Shown here: positions 43,633 through 54,729 of the stretch, in pieces
How positions within the stretch are numbered: position 1 is the first letter of the stretch
Layout of the letters: each line of letters starts with the position of its first letter
Origin: Xanthoparmelia taractica
Taxonomy: Eukaryota; Ascomycota; Lecanoromycetes; Lecanorales; Parmeliaceae
DNA length: 64,000 nt
Direction: 5' to 3'
NCBI GenBank assembly: GCA_033085395.1
Contig: JANQBS010000034.1
Location: 124,001-188,000, forward strand
Made by a program: the position numbers and the translations under genes
The notes under the pieces: model-generated
Told to the model about the DNA's origin: nothing
Databases searched by the model: none
Seen by the model: only the letters and a program-made list of their open reading frames with translations

Positions 43633-46600
43633 CCTAGCGCTTCTTTTGCTATGTTAGAAGTGTTACCAAAAGAGGAGACGATGTTTTAGACTTACTTCTT
43701 TTATCGGTTTCCTGAATATAATCCCTTGAATGGTTGATGTTGTCCGGCGTCGAAAGTGTCTTGTTTTGAGATATCACCCGAGGATCGGTAGATGAATTGT
43801 TGGCTTGAATTCGAAGTTGCTGGCTGACCAAGAATAGATGTTAGGCTTGTGAAACGTGCGTATTTGATGTTCTGGAAGGATAAGACGATGGGTTGGTGGA
43901 GAGGAATTCGAAATCTGAGCAGCGGCTACAGGAAAGGACGTCTGAGGAGACTCTCGCGGTATTTATGTTTCAGGAGCCCCCCAAGTGATCTTGCTGAACG
44001 GTTACGATTCTCTTCGAGAGCAACACGGATGGATCAACGCGCTACCAAACACGAATTTTCACCACACGTATGAGGCTGTCCCACTCTCCAAGACCGGATT
44101 TGGCCGATCAACAATCTCACGTCCATGCACGTTGCTTACACGCGTGCTGAGGGGTTTTCTGATCCTCGTTGGCTAGCTGAACGGGGATGAAGCCGTCCAT
44201 CCACAGCCAACCGCCTAGTAAAGGGAATGTGCTCTTTAACGTTTAAGCGGGGAAAGGCTCCAGAATGCAACCCCAGGTCCACTGAAGCGGCATGAACTTA
44301 TCTGCACTTTGGCTTCTTACCGCTCAACCGGCACGTTGGGGATGCAGCTCCATCACCGTATCGTCACATTCATCGTGCCGCATGCACGCTCCTTGTTGCT
44401 AACGCGTCAATGAGAAGAAATGGCTGCCAGGAGGTGTGGGGTCAGGGTGGAGTTACTCTACCCCTGACATCCTACTGGAGGATACTGTAAATGCCTGTTG
44501 CATGATCAGCCGTGTCTGCGGTCTGGTGTTGATCAAGTGACCGAGTCTATTACTTTCTGGATTGCCGGGAACGCTTTCATCCGAGTCTCCACTTTCAACA
44601 GGATCATCTCTGTGCCATATCCACCCTTTGAGGCTTTTTCTGCCAATCAACGATGGGTTCTTTGACTCGTATGCTTCAGGGTTTAGTACTGTCTCGAGGC
44701 TAATTTTCTTTGTTCGCTGTCTGCCTTTCTATTTTGCACAGCCCAGATGGCTTTCTCCGAGATGTTTCCGATAGCTGAACGAGCGTGTGTTCGGCCTTGC
44801 ACCTGACTCGTCAAAGCATAAGCTTAGAGCCATTTTTCATTTCGAAACCCCACTTGCAGTGATGATCTTGTCTTCTTTGTGCAGACATTACATCGATCCT
44901 TTGTCTTCCGGAAGCTCTGCACTAAGAATCGATTGGACGGAAGGCAGTGGAATGAGTGAGCTAATGCCCACTTTTCCCCAGCTTGTTGATCTTGACCGAC
45001 TTCACCACGTCATTTCGGCAGCTCCTGTCTCGCTCGCGGCCTTGCTCACCCAGTTAGATTCAAGGTGGGCAGCCGTTCCTAAACGCAGATCTTTGGCAAA
45101 GGGAGCATCTATTAGCGGTGCACGGAGACGAAGAGGGAACACTGCTCAATGCTCTGACGCTGGCCAACTAATTTGGGCGTACCCAAGCATTCGATCATCG
45201 AGGCTTCGAGGCATTCCGAAGGCGCCATTTTGCCTGGATTTCGATAAGCAATTCTGACTTGACGTTCGCATCTTGAATGATGCCAATTGCCGAGAGAATT
45301 GATATGGCTTTGGCGAGCTTGAGGGCGGTCCCGGGAGACGTTCAAGATTCTCGTCGTACCCCTGTCGACTAGAAACATTAGCACCTTTACGCTTCAGCAA
45401 GAGCGGAAAGCCTAGGCAATGACATTGCAGGATTGTTGAAGATGTCTACACGCCTTTTGTCACTCTCAAGGGCTACAAGATCAATGGCAGTCGACCTGTT
45501 CAGATTTTGAGAAGTTCACAAAAGTCGCACGACGTCAAAATTTACTACATTAACGGTCCGCCCCACTATTAACGGTTATGAGTTCGTACCTAACTGCTGG
45601 GCTCTCCCGTCTCATGTGAGTGACAATGGCTGCGCGAAGTACAGCAAATGAAAGGTCGGCATGGGGGTGCCAGGAGTTAGAGCATGCAAGCGCAATGATG
45701 CACCTACTAGCTTCTACCAGCTAATAGGTCAGGCTGGAGGATGCAACGTTCGGGAAGTTAGGGACCAATGATAGCGCCAGAACTTTCGCCTTTACCTTAG
45801 CTGCAGATCTATTGCTGCCATCATTCGACAAGATAAGTAATATCTGCCTCGTCAAGCCGCCAAGATGCCAAGCTGAACTTTGAGACCTCCAATCTTCTCA
45901 TCGTTGCAGCGACATGCATATTGTGATGTTCCCCGCATGCACTGCATGAAGATACATCAATTGAACCAGTGGCAGTCCGGGAAATTGACGCCTGCTGCAG
46001 CACTTAGTACACACCACCAAGCGCTAGCGATCAAGCCCCTACCAATATTCGACATCCTCTTATCGCGTGACTCTTTCTGCTCCGAGGATCACTCGAGTCA
46101 GCTTTCCCGTAGCGCATTTTGCGAGAGGGCAGCGGTCAGCACATTCGACACTTACTAGGCTGAAGGATTGAGGAATGACGCGGCTGCAACTTCGAAGCTA
46201 GCCTTGACAGGGGCCTGGAAGGGGGAGATCGGGACACACCTCACGTCAATCTGACAACAATCATGCACAACCTAGTATTCGTCTGAATTATTCAACAGTC
46301 TTACCTTCACCGCGCCGTAATTATCTTCATGAAGGAATATTACAAGTCGCACCGGCGTCTCGGCCCGATTCTAGCGTTGGCGTGATGGTGAGATGTGAGA
46401 GTTGAACGCAGGCTTGTGATACATTATTATTATTAAATCTTCACTTAATTCCCAAATAAAAACGCCGCAGATGAGATCAGCCTTTCCATAATTTGACATT
46501 AGAGCAAGCATAGCGGTGTATTACCACTCTCATACCCCCACGAGGTCATACCTACTTAGATACATTGACTAATGAAAAAGACACCCAAGAGGACATGATG

Positions 46601-48313
46601 GTCAAATAGCCCGTACGTTATATCAAGTCCCTCATCTCAAGTCCTTTTCCTCATCTGATATAGCTAAAATTCAATAATACCGCCTCTATCAAAGATTATG
46701 GTATTTAAAGAGCGAAACGGTGAGAATCGGCAAAATAAATAGCCAGTTTCGTATAGATTCGAGGCGGCAAGGCAAAGAAAATTTTCGACTATTTGGTGTA
46801 GGCTCTTTTGAAGTCGTTGTATTACTCCGTACACATATTAGGTTCGTATTCTGATGATCGCTGTTATAACGATGTACCATGCAAAAGGTGCGTTGCGAGT
46901 GAGTATTCTAAATGTGAAGGCGACACTGGGACGGGTGTGGGGGGTTGCGTCCAGCGCGATGGGATGATCGTGTGGGATGGTAGAGGGTGGATGTTGTAGT
47001 TGGCTTGGGGACGTGTGGGGGGAGGATGACGCTTGATTAGGGGATCTGGGGAAGAAAATCCTGTGGGGGGCCCCGGGGGGGTTTTGGCTAGGTACCTTAA
47101 GTCAGATGAGTGTGAAGAAATTATGGTCATGCATGCGAAAACAGCTTGGTACGGACAGCTGCGTTAGGTTAGGAGATCTCTGACATGGGTGAGCTCGTGT
47201 GGAGGCACCCTTCAGTGGTACTTTTGCCGTCTTGTGCATGTGTGGCTGCTCGTGGACATCAAGTGGTTGTAGGTAGAAGGGATGGGCTATCGTGTAATAG
47301 CGAGGTATTTAAATGAAGAAAGATAATAGTGAGCTAAGAATGGCTAGGGTCGCATTGAGAATGGGCAGATTAATTTGTTGATGTGTGGGTAAAGAGAGAG
47401 ACCTCTTTTACAGCCATAGAATACAGAATACGCACGGTGGCATGTTGTGCGTGAAGTTAAGATTCGTGATTAGTTCTAAAAGAAATCGACCACGAACACA
47501 GAATAGCTTGAACATTGTGCTAAGTTCTTCCCATGCTGTTTGTGGTATCTAAGCAAAGAACTGCCGAAAAAGAAGACTGAGTGAGGATCCAAGCAAGGAC
47601 TTTCCAACGCTTCCCTGGGTCGCCCACGCAGATTCATCTGATAGTTTGCCAAATCTCGCCAAAGATATCCACCGCACCAAAGGTAGACATCGCCCAAAAC
47701 CAAGATAGTGTGTGTTATCTTATATATGATGAAATATATGGAGGAGTAAGATGCATGTTAAAAGCATGCAATACCTCCACTCAATCTTCTGACCGTCTGT
47801 TAAAACGGTTCTGTGGAATTGTGTCTTGCAGGCGCTAGCTGAGTGTACAAGATTGCAATAATCGAGGACTTTGGTGAAGATGTGAAATCGTCGTGGGGAC
47901 TCCGAGTCTGAAGCTTTTATCGTCCTGCGCAGATTCCAACGGGTGAAAGACAGGTGAGGAAGGTAGAGAGCCTAGATCGATGGGCGCGCAGAGTGTGGAT
48001 CCAGAGTATATTGCCGCCACGATGAGTAATATGACGAATTAGTTGAAATCTTACTGCCTGGAAGCTGTGGACGAAGAAGGATTTCTAGCGTCGTAGGGCT
48101 CGATAATTGGAAGCCAGCAGAGCAGTGTTTGCTTGAATGAATGGTGGACGTTCAAGTGGATGGCTGTCTCTCGGATATGAATGGTTGGCCTTGTGGAAGC
48201 TCAACTTCAGTTTATAGATTCCGACAAGAGCTGTCTAAAACGAACCGTCGTTGCCTTGGGTCCGAGTGAATAGACGTCCGAAGCCATCAATATTGATGTA
48301 GTGTGCCTCTACT
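43633..48313. other. Gene-poor stretch, about 4.7 kb
   Basis: No ORF here shows a conserved motif or convincing splicing. The longest plus-strand frame (44787-45257, 156 codons) looks random in composition. A possible ankyrin relic lies at 45.14-45.42 kb on the minus strand. The stretch from 46.4 to 46.9 kb is AT-rich, and that from 46.9 to 47.1 kb is G-rich. The contrast with the dense left part suggests accessory sequence. Confidence 0.5.
45140..45420 (-). pseudogene. Possible ankyrin-repeat relic
   Basis: The minus strand has FPLLLKRKGANVSSRQGYDE (near 45.41-45.34 kb), resembling the end of an ankyrin unit (LLLxxGAxV). After a frame change comes LAKAISILSAIGIIQDANVK, which also resembles an ankyrin helix-turn. 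The two are in different frames with no intron signals. It may be a decayed fragment of an NLR-type gene. The match is weak and could be chance. Confidence 0.2.
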
Positions 48314-48909
48314 TCATCCCCTTTCTCCCGAGCCCTCCATGACTGCCTTGGCCTCCTCCCAGTTTTTGGGATCTCCGCTCAAATCTCTCCATATGTGGCC
48401 GGCTGATGGAGCAGCACGTACACTTCTGTACATGGTTCCTTGAGGTGTGGGCTCACGCTTCTTTGTAGTATTCTCCTGGGTGAATTTGGGTGACGACGTA
48501 TCCCCATCAGTGGATGTATCTGGAGATGCATTGAGGTTGCTTTCAGCTTGGCGGGACTGAGGTAGGGAGGTGAAGACATCTAACACTTCGCTAATGTGCA
48601 TGTCAGCTATTATTGTAGACGTGATCACACATCCACACATACTCAGACATGTCATGACATATTCCCTCCAGTGCTTCCGTTTCTCGTCGAATTGATTCCG
48701 GATCTAATTGTTGGTACTGCGCTCGATGCTGAGGGCCAACTGCTCCGTATTGGGAGCGGTAAGGATCATCGTACAGTAGACGAGATGTTTCGGGATTCTA
48801 AGCGCGCAAGGGAGACGAGTCAGTACTGGGTATTATCAAGGAGCGAATGAGCTACCTCGACTCCTCGATCCCGCCGGCCGAAGCCAAGACAAGAAGAACA
48901 AGCTCCCAT
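48314..48909 (-). CDS. LAMTOR1/Meh1 (Ego1)-like vacuolar TORC1 adaptor
   Basis: Three short exons, 48909-48856, 48797-48643 and 48590-48314, give 161 residues. Introns are 58 and 52 bases (GTAGCT..TAG and GTATGT..TAG). The protein begins MGACSSCLGFGRRD. The Gly2 and nearby cysteines fit N-myristoylation and palmitoylation, as in LAMTOR1 and yeast Meh1, which tether the EGO/Ragulator complex to the vacuole. It continues NPETSRLLYDDPYRSQYGAV, then LDPESIRRETEALEGICHDM, SDEVLDVF, a low-complexity linker and a C-terminal SAGHIWRDLSGDPKNWEEAK. The assignment rests on the lipidation start and overall plan, recalled from fungal homologues. No catalytic residue could confirm it. Confidence 0.65.
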
Positions 48910-49626
48910 GGAATGTAGTGGCAAGGAGGTTGTTCCTTGTCCAAAGATTGCTGCCAACTGAAGAAGTTTGCATAGCACCCGGACACCTAGTACTGATCCA
49001 GCCCAGATCTAACCAAATTAAGATTAGCGAGGTTGGATCAGTACTAAGGTAAGTGGAGCTACTTTGTACGTAGCGCCATCCGTCAGATGCTGTCACTGGG
49101 TTCATCCAACTTTCTTCGCTCCTCCTGTCAACAGCCACACTAGGACATAATAGAGTCTCTCCGTAACCACGAGAAGTGGTACTGTGGATTCAAGATGGAG
49201 GTCCTTGAACTGTTGCCTTTGCAAGATTTGCGGTCTTCGAGCTCCGGCTCTTTGCTTCCTTGCTTCCAACCAAGTAAAAGAGTAAAGCCTGTCTCGGTGT
49301 ATGGCCTGAGTGAAGGATGGTGCCCTCTACTGCCGTACGCCCTTACTTTCCCGTGGAGAAAGTTCATACATTCTTCGGTCAAAGCCCCTTGAGCATGTAC
49401 CCATTCCACTACCTAAACCTGGAACATCGTATATTTTTCATATTTCGGAACTGCTCGTCTTCTGTAAGGCGTTGAAGCTATTCTTCCCTGCCTTCTCTTT
49501 TTTTTTTCTTATAAAGAATACCTTCTGCTCTGGAACTGCACAATCTTTCCTAATTATCGCACTCGCTTTCGGGCTTCTTTTGCCTGCTATTCATTCTTTA
49601 GGTATAGCGGGACGAAACTTCCCAAG
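48910..49626. other. Divergent intergenic, no gene seen
   Basis: About 0.7 kb between the LAMTOR1-like start and the secreted-protein start, containing both promoters. A 26-base imperfect palindrome-like stretch near 48.99-49.05 kb (GGATCAGTACTA and TAGTACTGATCC copies) is visible. Confidence 0.5.
48989..49048. repeat. Short inverted repeat (TAGTACTGATCCA / TGGATCAGTACTA)
   Basis: A 13-base arm near 48989-49001 is repeated in inverse orientation near 49034-49046. The spacer is about 32 bases. It could form a hairpin or be a remnant of a small element. It sits in the divergent promoter between the LAMTOR1-like gene and the secreted protein. Confidence 0.6.
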
Positions 49627-52333
49627 ATGCTTTCGCCTTCTTCATTGGCCTCTATTGCCCTTGTCGTATATATCCTATGCGGCAGGGCCTTGAGTTATCG
49701 GGTTCCTGTTGACGAGGTCGTTCGGAAAGTGCTTCAAAAGAGACTCCTCTGTGTGCAAGATGACGTTCTGGACTCATTCCAAGCGTATTCTGAGGACGCT
49801 ATCCCCTTCTGCTCCAGTTACCTGAATATTCCACCCTCGAATAGCACAGTATCATTAACTAGCAGAACGTCTGAATACCCCTGTCCGATCTCCGCTCCAG
49901 TTCGTTGACTAGAAGTATAGCACCGTAACGACCACTACGACAGTCACCACCAGGACAGAGGTCAACGCTATAACAGTTCCGACGGGAACAGTGACAGTCA
50001 CAGCCACAGCTGGCCTAGTGGCTAAGCGACAGTTCATTACCCCCGCCTCTGTAATCATCGAGTCGTGTACATTGAGCCCACAAAACCAATCACTCATCTC
50101 AACCGCGTCTAGTGCTTGCTCATGCCTTACAATTACTCCTAGTGTCGTCGACCAGACATCCACTTTGACATCTGTATGAAATTCTATCGAGTATTTCCCG
50201 CTGTCAGACACTGATACTGGTCCATCAGACTAGGACTATAACTGCGAACGACTATGTTGAAGCCACCATTTCTAGCACAGCTTCTCTCAGAATTACGACA
50301 ACGGTGACTGAACTAACTTCGCAAGTGGGTGCCAGTACTGCGCTAGCCTCAAGCGGCATCACCTCATCGACCACCAGTGTTTCATTGTCCTCTAGCAACA
50401 CGGCTCCTGCCTCTAGTGCTCCTCTCGGTTCTTCTACTTCTTCGAGCGCTACAGTAGCTAGTTCAAGCTCTGCTTCGAATGCTTCTAGTGGATCGTCAAC
50501 CTCGACGCCATCAACCGCTAGCACTCTGTCAGTTGTTCCATCAACCGGGCCTCCCAGGTCAGGACCCACCATTTCTGGCTCCTCATCGGTGGTTCCTATC
50601 GGACCTACCAATTCCACTGTGCCTGTGTCTGGAGTTCCTTCAAGTACTCCAACAGGACTCTCGGTCTCTACCTCTGGCATTCCCTCTGGGACTTTAAACA
50701 TCACAAACCCTAGTTCGACGTTACCTGGGTCAAGCGCTCCTGCAAGTCCGCTACCTTCTCTTGGAGGCCTATGCCCTTTCGAGAACGGCACGGAGTATAT
50801 TACTCATGGCCAAACATTCCAAATCTATTGCTATGTCGATTTCCCTGGCCCGACGACTCAGGGCCTGGACGAACCCGACTTGTACGCTTGTATCACCGCA
50901 TGCGCTAACGACAATCTCGGCTTCTCCCAAAACAACTGCTGGGCGACATCCTACTTCCCAAACAGGCTCGACCAGCAGAACTGCTTTTTTAAAGACAAGC
51001 AGGAGAGCGAAAATCCTTATCCTAATTTTGATACCATAAGTGCCAGATTGATTAGCGGATTACCAAACGTGACAATAAATTCCACATCAGGCCTTAGTTC
51101 TACAAATAGCCCCACTGGGACCATTTCAGTCTCTATCAACAGCACTATTAGCCCTACGTTGCTCCCAAGCATCAACATTACTTCGCTTCCTTCCGCTAGC
51201 TCGTCAGTTTTTACGTGAGTGATTTTCGATTCTTCCTATACCACGATGCTGACCATTGTCATAGTGGTACCTCTTCCGCTCCGTCTGGAGTTCCTACACC
51301 CTCTTCCAAAAATTCATCGACCGGACTTATCAGCAGTCCAGGCTCGTCTGTAACACCTACCGTATCTACTGCAGCATCCGCATTATCCACAATAGCTTCC
51401 AACGCCTCATTGACGGGCTTTTCGACCACTTCCGCTCCATCTGGCGTACCCACCCTACCAACCAACAGCTCTTCTGGCACGATACCTCCCTTCGGTTCAC
51501 TCAGCGTCTCGGATCGATCAGGGTATCCGAGCTCCACTGCCTCTTCAGGAATATCTACGGTCTCATTAAACAGTTCATCCAGCGGATTACCGACCAGTTC
51601 GGCTCCATCCGGGCTTCCAACGAGTTCTGCCAACAGCAGCTCATCTGTCGTGTTACCTGCTTCCAGCCCATCCGGCCGGCCGACAACCTCGTCCAATAGT
51701 ACTTTGTCTGGCGGCCCATCTTCATCTGGACTTTCTACGATCTCTTCGAACAGCACATCTATAGGCACATCTTCAGTTTCAGCCACATCATTGCCCCCGG
51801 GGGTACTTACAAGTTCAGCTAACAGTTCAACCCCTACTCCCCCGCCCTTCACTCTTCCCAACGCTTCGGATCGATCCGAATTCCAGAGCTCTACACCCAC
51901 TGGGTTCCCGAGCCCCAGTGCCAATGTTACATCCGCACCATCTATATCATCTGGGTCCCCGTCTGTATCTATAAACACTTCTTCGTCTCCCTCCTTGATT
52001 ATACCCGTTGCATCAGACAATAAAACCACCAATTTCCCTGCTTCGACCCAATACATTTCCTCCACCCCATCGGGTCTCCCGACAATTTCCTCGAACCTCA
52101 CAAGTCTCACGAGTTCTACCAGCTACAGTCACACAGTAAGTGAAAACCACCAGTCCTTGAGCTTGAAGTCTTTGCTAAGTGGTGTTCGCAATCAGACTGT
52201 ACTCACTTCCTACGTCACGACTATCAGGACAAGCACTATCATAGACGTAGAAACATCTTCGTATTCCTCTGTGTTCACTCACTACTACGCAAAAGACTTA
52301 GCAGCAAGACCAGCTCCAACAAGAGTGCCGTAG
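49627..52333 (+). CDS. Secreted Ser/Thr-rich protein with apple-like Cys module
   Basis: Proposed exons: 49627-49868, 49921-50173, 50229-51214 and 51265-52333. The first intron's exact ends are uncertain; 49849-49914 also fits. The protein is about 849 residues. The first residues MLSPSSLASIALVVYILCG form a signal peptide. A short Cys-bearing region is followed by Thr-rich sequence (TTTTTVTTRTEV), then long Ser/Thr/Pro-rich sequence likely to be heavily O-glycosylated. Near 50.76-51.05 kb lies a Cys module: GLCPFENGTEYITHGQTFQI, then YCYVDFPG, ACITACAND, NCWATSYF and NCFFKD. This resembles fungal PAN/apple-like extracellular domains. After it come repeated units of the type SAPSGxPTxSxNSS. 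No GPI signal is clear at the C-terminus (RPAPTRVP). A cell-wall or extracellular role is inferred only. Confidence 0.78.
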
Positions 52334-53405
52334 CTGGCATCTCGTCTTACAATTCCTGCGGCCGAAAGGGTGGCTAAAAGATCTGACGGGGAAAAGAAAG
52401 GGGGAAAAGACTAAACAGCATGACTTATATTTCTCTCTCTTTGACACTCGTTATGATAGACATGTCAGCATTTTACCATAGATTTCAAAGCATCAATAGT
52501 AAATCTCATTAATACGCATATGCATTGCCAGTGTTGTTAAAATTGCCCTTGGGCGGCTGCAATCTAGCAATATCGGAGGATGCACCTAGGTACCAGAATA
52601 GGGTTCTACGAAATGCACATCTCTAGCGTTATCATCAATGTCCGCAAAGTTTGACGTTGATGTTTCAGGTCCACCGGGTTTGGGGGCACTAACGCTAATG
52701 TATGTTCCACTTTGCAACGGAAGAAGTGGGTTATGGCTACATAGGAAGAGGACTGTCGTGGAACAGTATCTCACAAGTTCCTTGACTGCGCGGCCTTGTT
52801 TGGGACTTGTCATATCGTATCGACATATGCTCTTTTCAAATAGCAACTCTCTGTACATTGCTCAAACCAAAGTGTAGCGATGATACGTGCATTATCGCTT
52901 ATCCACCCCTTGAACGGTACTCTCGTCACAAGGAGATATGTAAGTGGTATCGTGCGCTTGTTGTGGTTTGTAGATTAGCGCTCTAATGTCAGCTAGTATA
53001 CGCGCTGGTATCAGACTCAAGGCAGGTTCAACAATCTACTTGCCCCCCTTGGTGAGGTTCTTCTTTCCAAATGCGCTTACGATACATCGCCTTTGCATTC
53101 GCGGAAATCATGGGACCCCAATCTCTGGTGCTTCGCGGTACTCTCGAGATTCCAATGTCCCTGGTGTAAACCCATCTGTTCTAATTTGAAGATCGGTTTC
53201 CATGCACCTTCACTGTTATCATGTCCACAACTTCCCGGTGAGAGTTCTTGGGTGGACACTGGCTCGTTATAGCGCATGACCCTAACGATATCTACGTAGC
53301 AATCTCGCCCAACGCGGAGGTATGGTACTCAGAGTCATGAAATATAATATATTATCATGCTGAATACGTTATCAATCGTAGAGCTAAATCCGCTTTGAAT
53401 TACCT
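52334..53405. other. Intergenic, no gene seen
   Basis: About 1.07 kb from the secreted-protein stop to the first TA-bounded element. Short ORFs on both strands lack motifs. No repeat was recognised. Confidence 0.5.
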
Positions 53406-53863
53406 TACACGTGTTCCCTGGGATATGCACCGTTAGGGCTAGGGCTAGCACTACTAAAATACTAATATCTTATTTAAATCGATACAATATTATTATATAA
53501 TACTTATTTTCTTTCTATTAGTAAGACTTAGATATTTATAAATCTATATAATTAATTATAATATTTTATATTAATAGATAAATTAATTCAATTAGAAAAC
53601 ATTAAGATATCGATAAAATTTTAGCCCTAATATTGAGGTTAGGGCTAGGGTTTTTATTATCGTAACTCGAATATCGTCTTAAAGCTCGATATTATCTTAG
53701 TAATATACTTTTTATTAATTATTAATAAAGAATAAGATATCTAAGAATCTGTAATATTAATTAGAATATTCGATTTAGATTAATATATTAAGATAAATAA
53801 AAAAACGCTGAAATTCTAGTTTAGCCCTAACCCTAATGGTGTATATCCCAGGGAACACGTGTA
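53406..53863. mobile_element. AT-rich MITE-like element with telomere-like terminal inverted repeats
   Basis: The ends are near-perfect inverted copies of about 43 bases. The left begins TACACGTGTTCCCTGGGATA and the right ends with its complement. The inner part of each arm carries TTAGGG-like units (GTTAGGGCTAGGGCTA on the left, TAGCCCTAACCCTAA on the right), with three mismatches between the arms. The outermost bases are TA on both sides, fitting a TA target-site duplication as in Tc1/mariner-type elements. The interior (about 53.45-53.82 kb) is very AT-rich. It also contains TTAGCCCTAA and TTAGGGCTAGGG in inverted order near 53.62-53.65 kb. No ORF exists, so it is non-autonomous. The AT richness may reflect RIP-type mutation. 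Confidence 0.75.
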
Positions 53864-53949
53864 TTGTCTGGATATCGCAAGAATAATCCGCTTTCCAGCC
53901 TTTTTATAAACCTCAGCCAAGGTAAAGTTTAGCTTACGTATAATACACT

Positions 53950-54187
53950 TACGGAGGTTGACACCAAAAGTCCTGGACAGCGCCAGTAAAACCCTAGCCC
54001 TACGTTCGGAAGAGAACCCCGCAACGAAAGACCCTAGAATCTTTCCTAAGGGGCGCTTATAGGGACCCTAGGCACAGTTCCGAATGAGATATAAGCGTAT
54101 CGTCTAGGCAACCTTTCCAATGGAGCGTTATCCGAGATCTTGGCGCAGAAACCTTGGCGTCCAGGACTTTTGGTGTCAACCTCCGTA
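53950..54187. mobile_element. Second TA-bounded inverted-repeat element (MITE-like, 238 bp)
   Basis: A perfect 29-base inverted repeat: left arm 53950-53978, starting TACGGAGGTTGACACCAAAA, and right arm 54159-54187, its exact complement. The ends are TA on each side. The interior is GC-balanced, unlike the first element. Near its left end it contains CCCTAGCCCTA, echoing the telomere-like units of the first element. No coding capacity. It ends about 540 bases before the NLR start codon. Confidence 0.75.
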
Positions 54188-54729
54188 GTGTGGTTAAGTA
54201 TACACGGAGGAAGTTCCTACGTTTTCGATCTCGTCACGCTGCAATTCAAATATTAGATATATATCCTGAATAAAAGATCTTATCTGGATTGATCGATAGT
54301 GTATTACTTAAAAGATTGTGGCTAAGCTATTAAGTGTTACCTCGTAGAAGACTTGAAGAAAGAAGCTACGGGTAAGAACTAACGGTAACATTTGTATTGA
54401 CACTTAGCGTTGGCTGAGGTTTGGAAGTTCCTTTACAGCTCAGGATAAGGAAGAAGCGCATTCGAGTGAGCTCTCATCATGCTGGACCTGACCTCGTTGA
54501 GGTGATAGCCACAAAAAGACTGCAGACCTTCATGGCGGCAGGAGTCTTCGTTAGGTGGACTGCAGCATTACATCAGGATCCGCTGATAGTGTAGTGTTCG
54601 TGGGTGGGGTTTTCTGCAGGCTGACCTAAGGTCGTGCCTTCGAGAGCCATCTTGACACACTCTGAAGGTGACACCAGAGAGCAAGTCTTACCTCATAAAG
54701 AAGCCAGCTCAATTGACGGCATTGCCGGA
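54188..54729. other. Upstream region of the NLR gene
   Basis: About 0.54 kb directly after the second element. It should hold the NLR promoter. The frame upstream of the NLR ATG is open back to 54625 and an acceptor-like TTTTCTGCAG lies at 54610-54619, so a further 5' exon cannot be excluded. Confidence 0.45.

Noticed and set aside
44787..45257. Plus-strand ORF of 156 codons in the gene-poor block
   Set aside because: No motif, composition typical of random translation, and no supporting splice sites.
50252..50791. Minus-strand ORF of 179 codons, acidic and Val/Glu-rich
   Set aside because: Again the mirror of the Ser/Thr-rich plus-strand coding sequence, with no independent motif.
51259..52110. 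Long minus-strand ORF (283 codons) opposite the secreted protein
   Set aside because: It is the antisense shadow of a Ser/Thr/Pro-rich repeat, whose codon composition keeps the opposite frame open. The plus strand has the signal peptide and splice sites.
53430..53460. Interstitial telomere repeat array
   Set aside because: The TTAGGG-like units are few, degenerate (TTAGGGCTAGGG) and part of a longer inverted repeat, so this is not a telomere or a simple tandem array.
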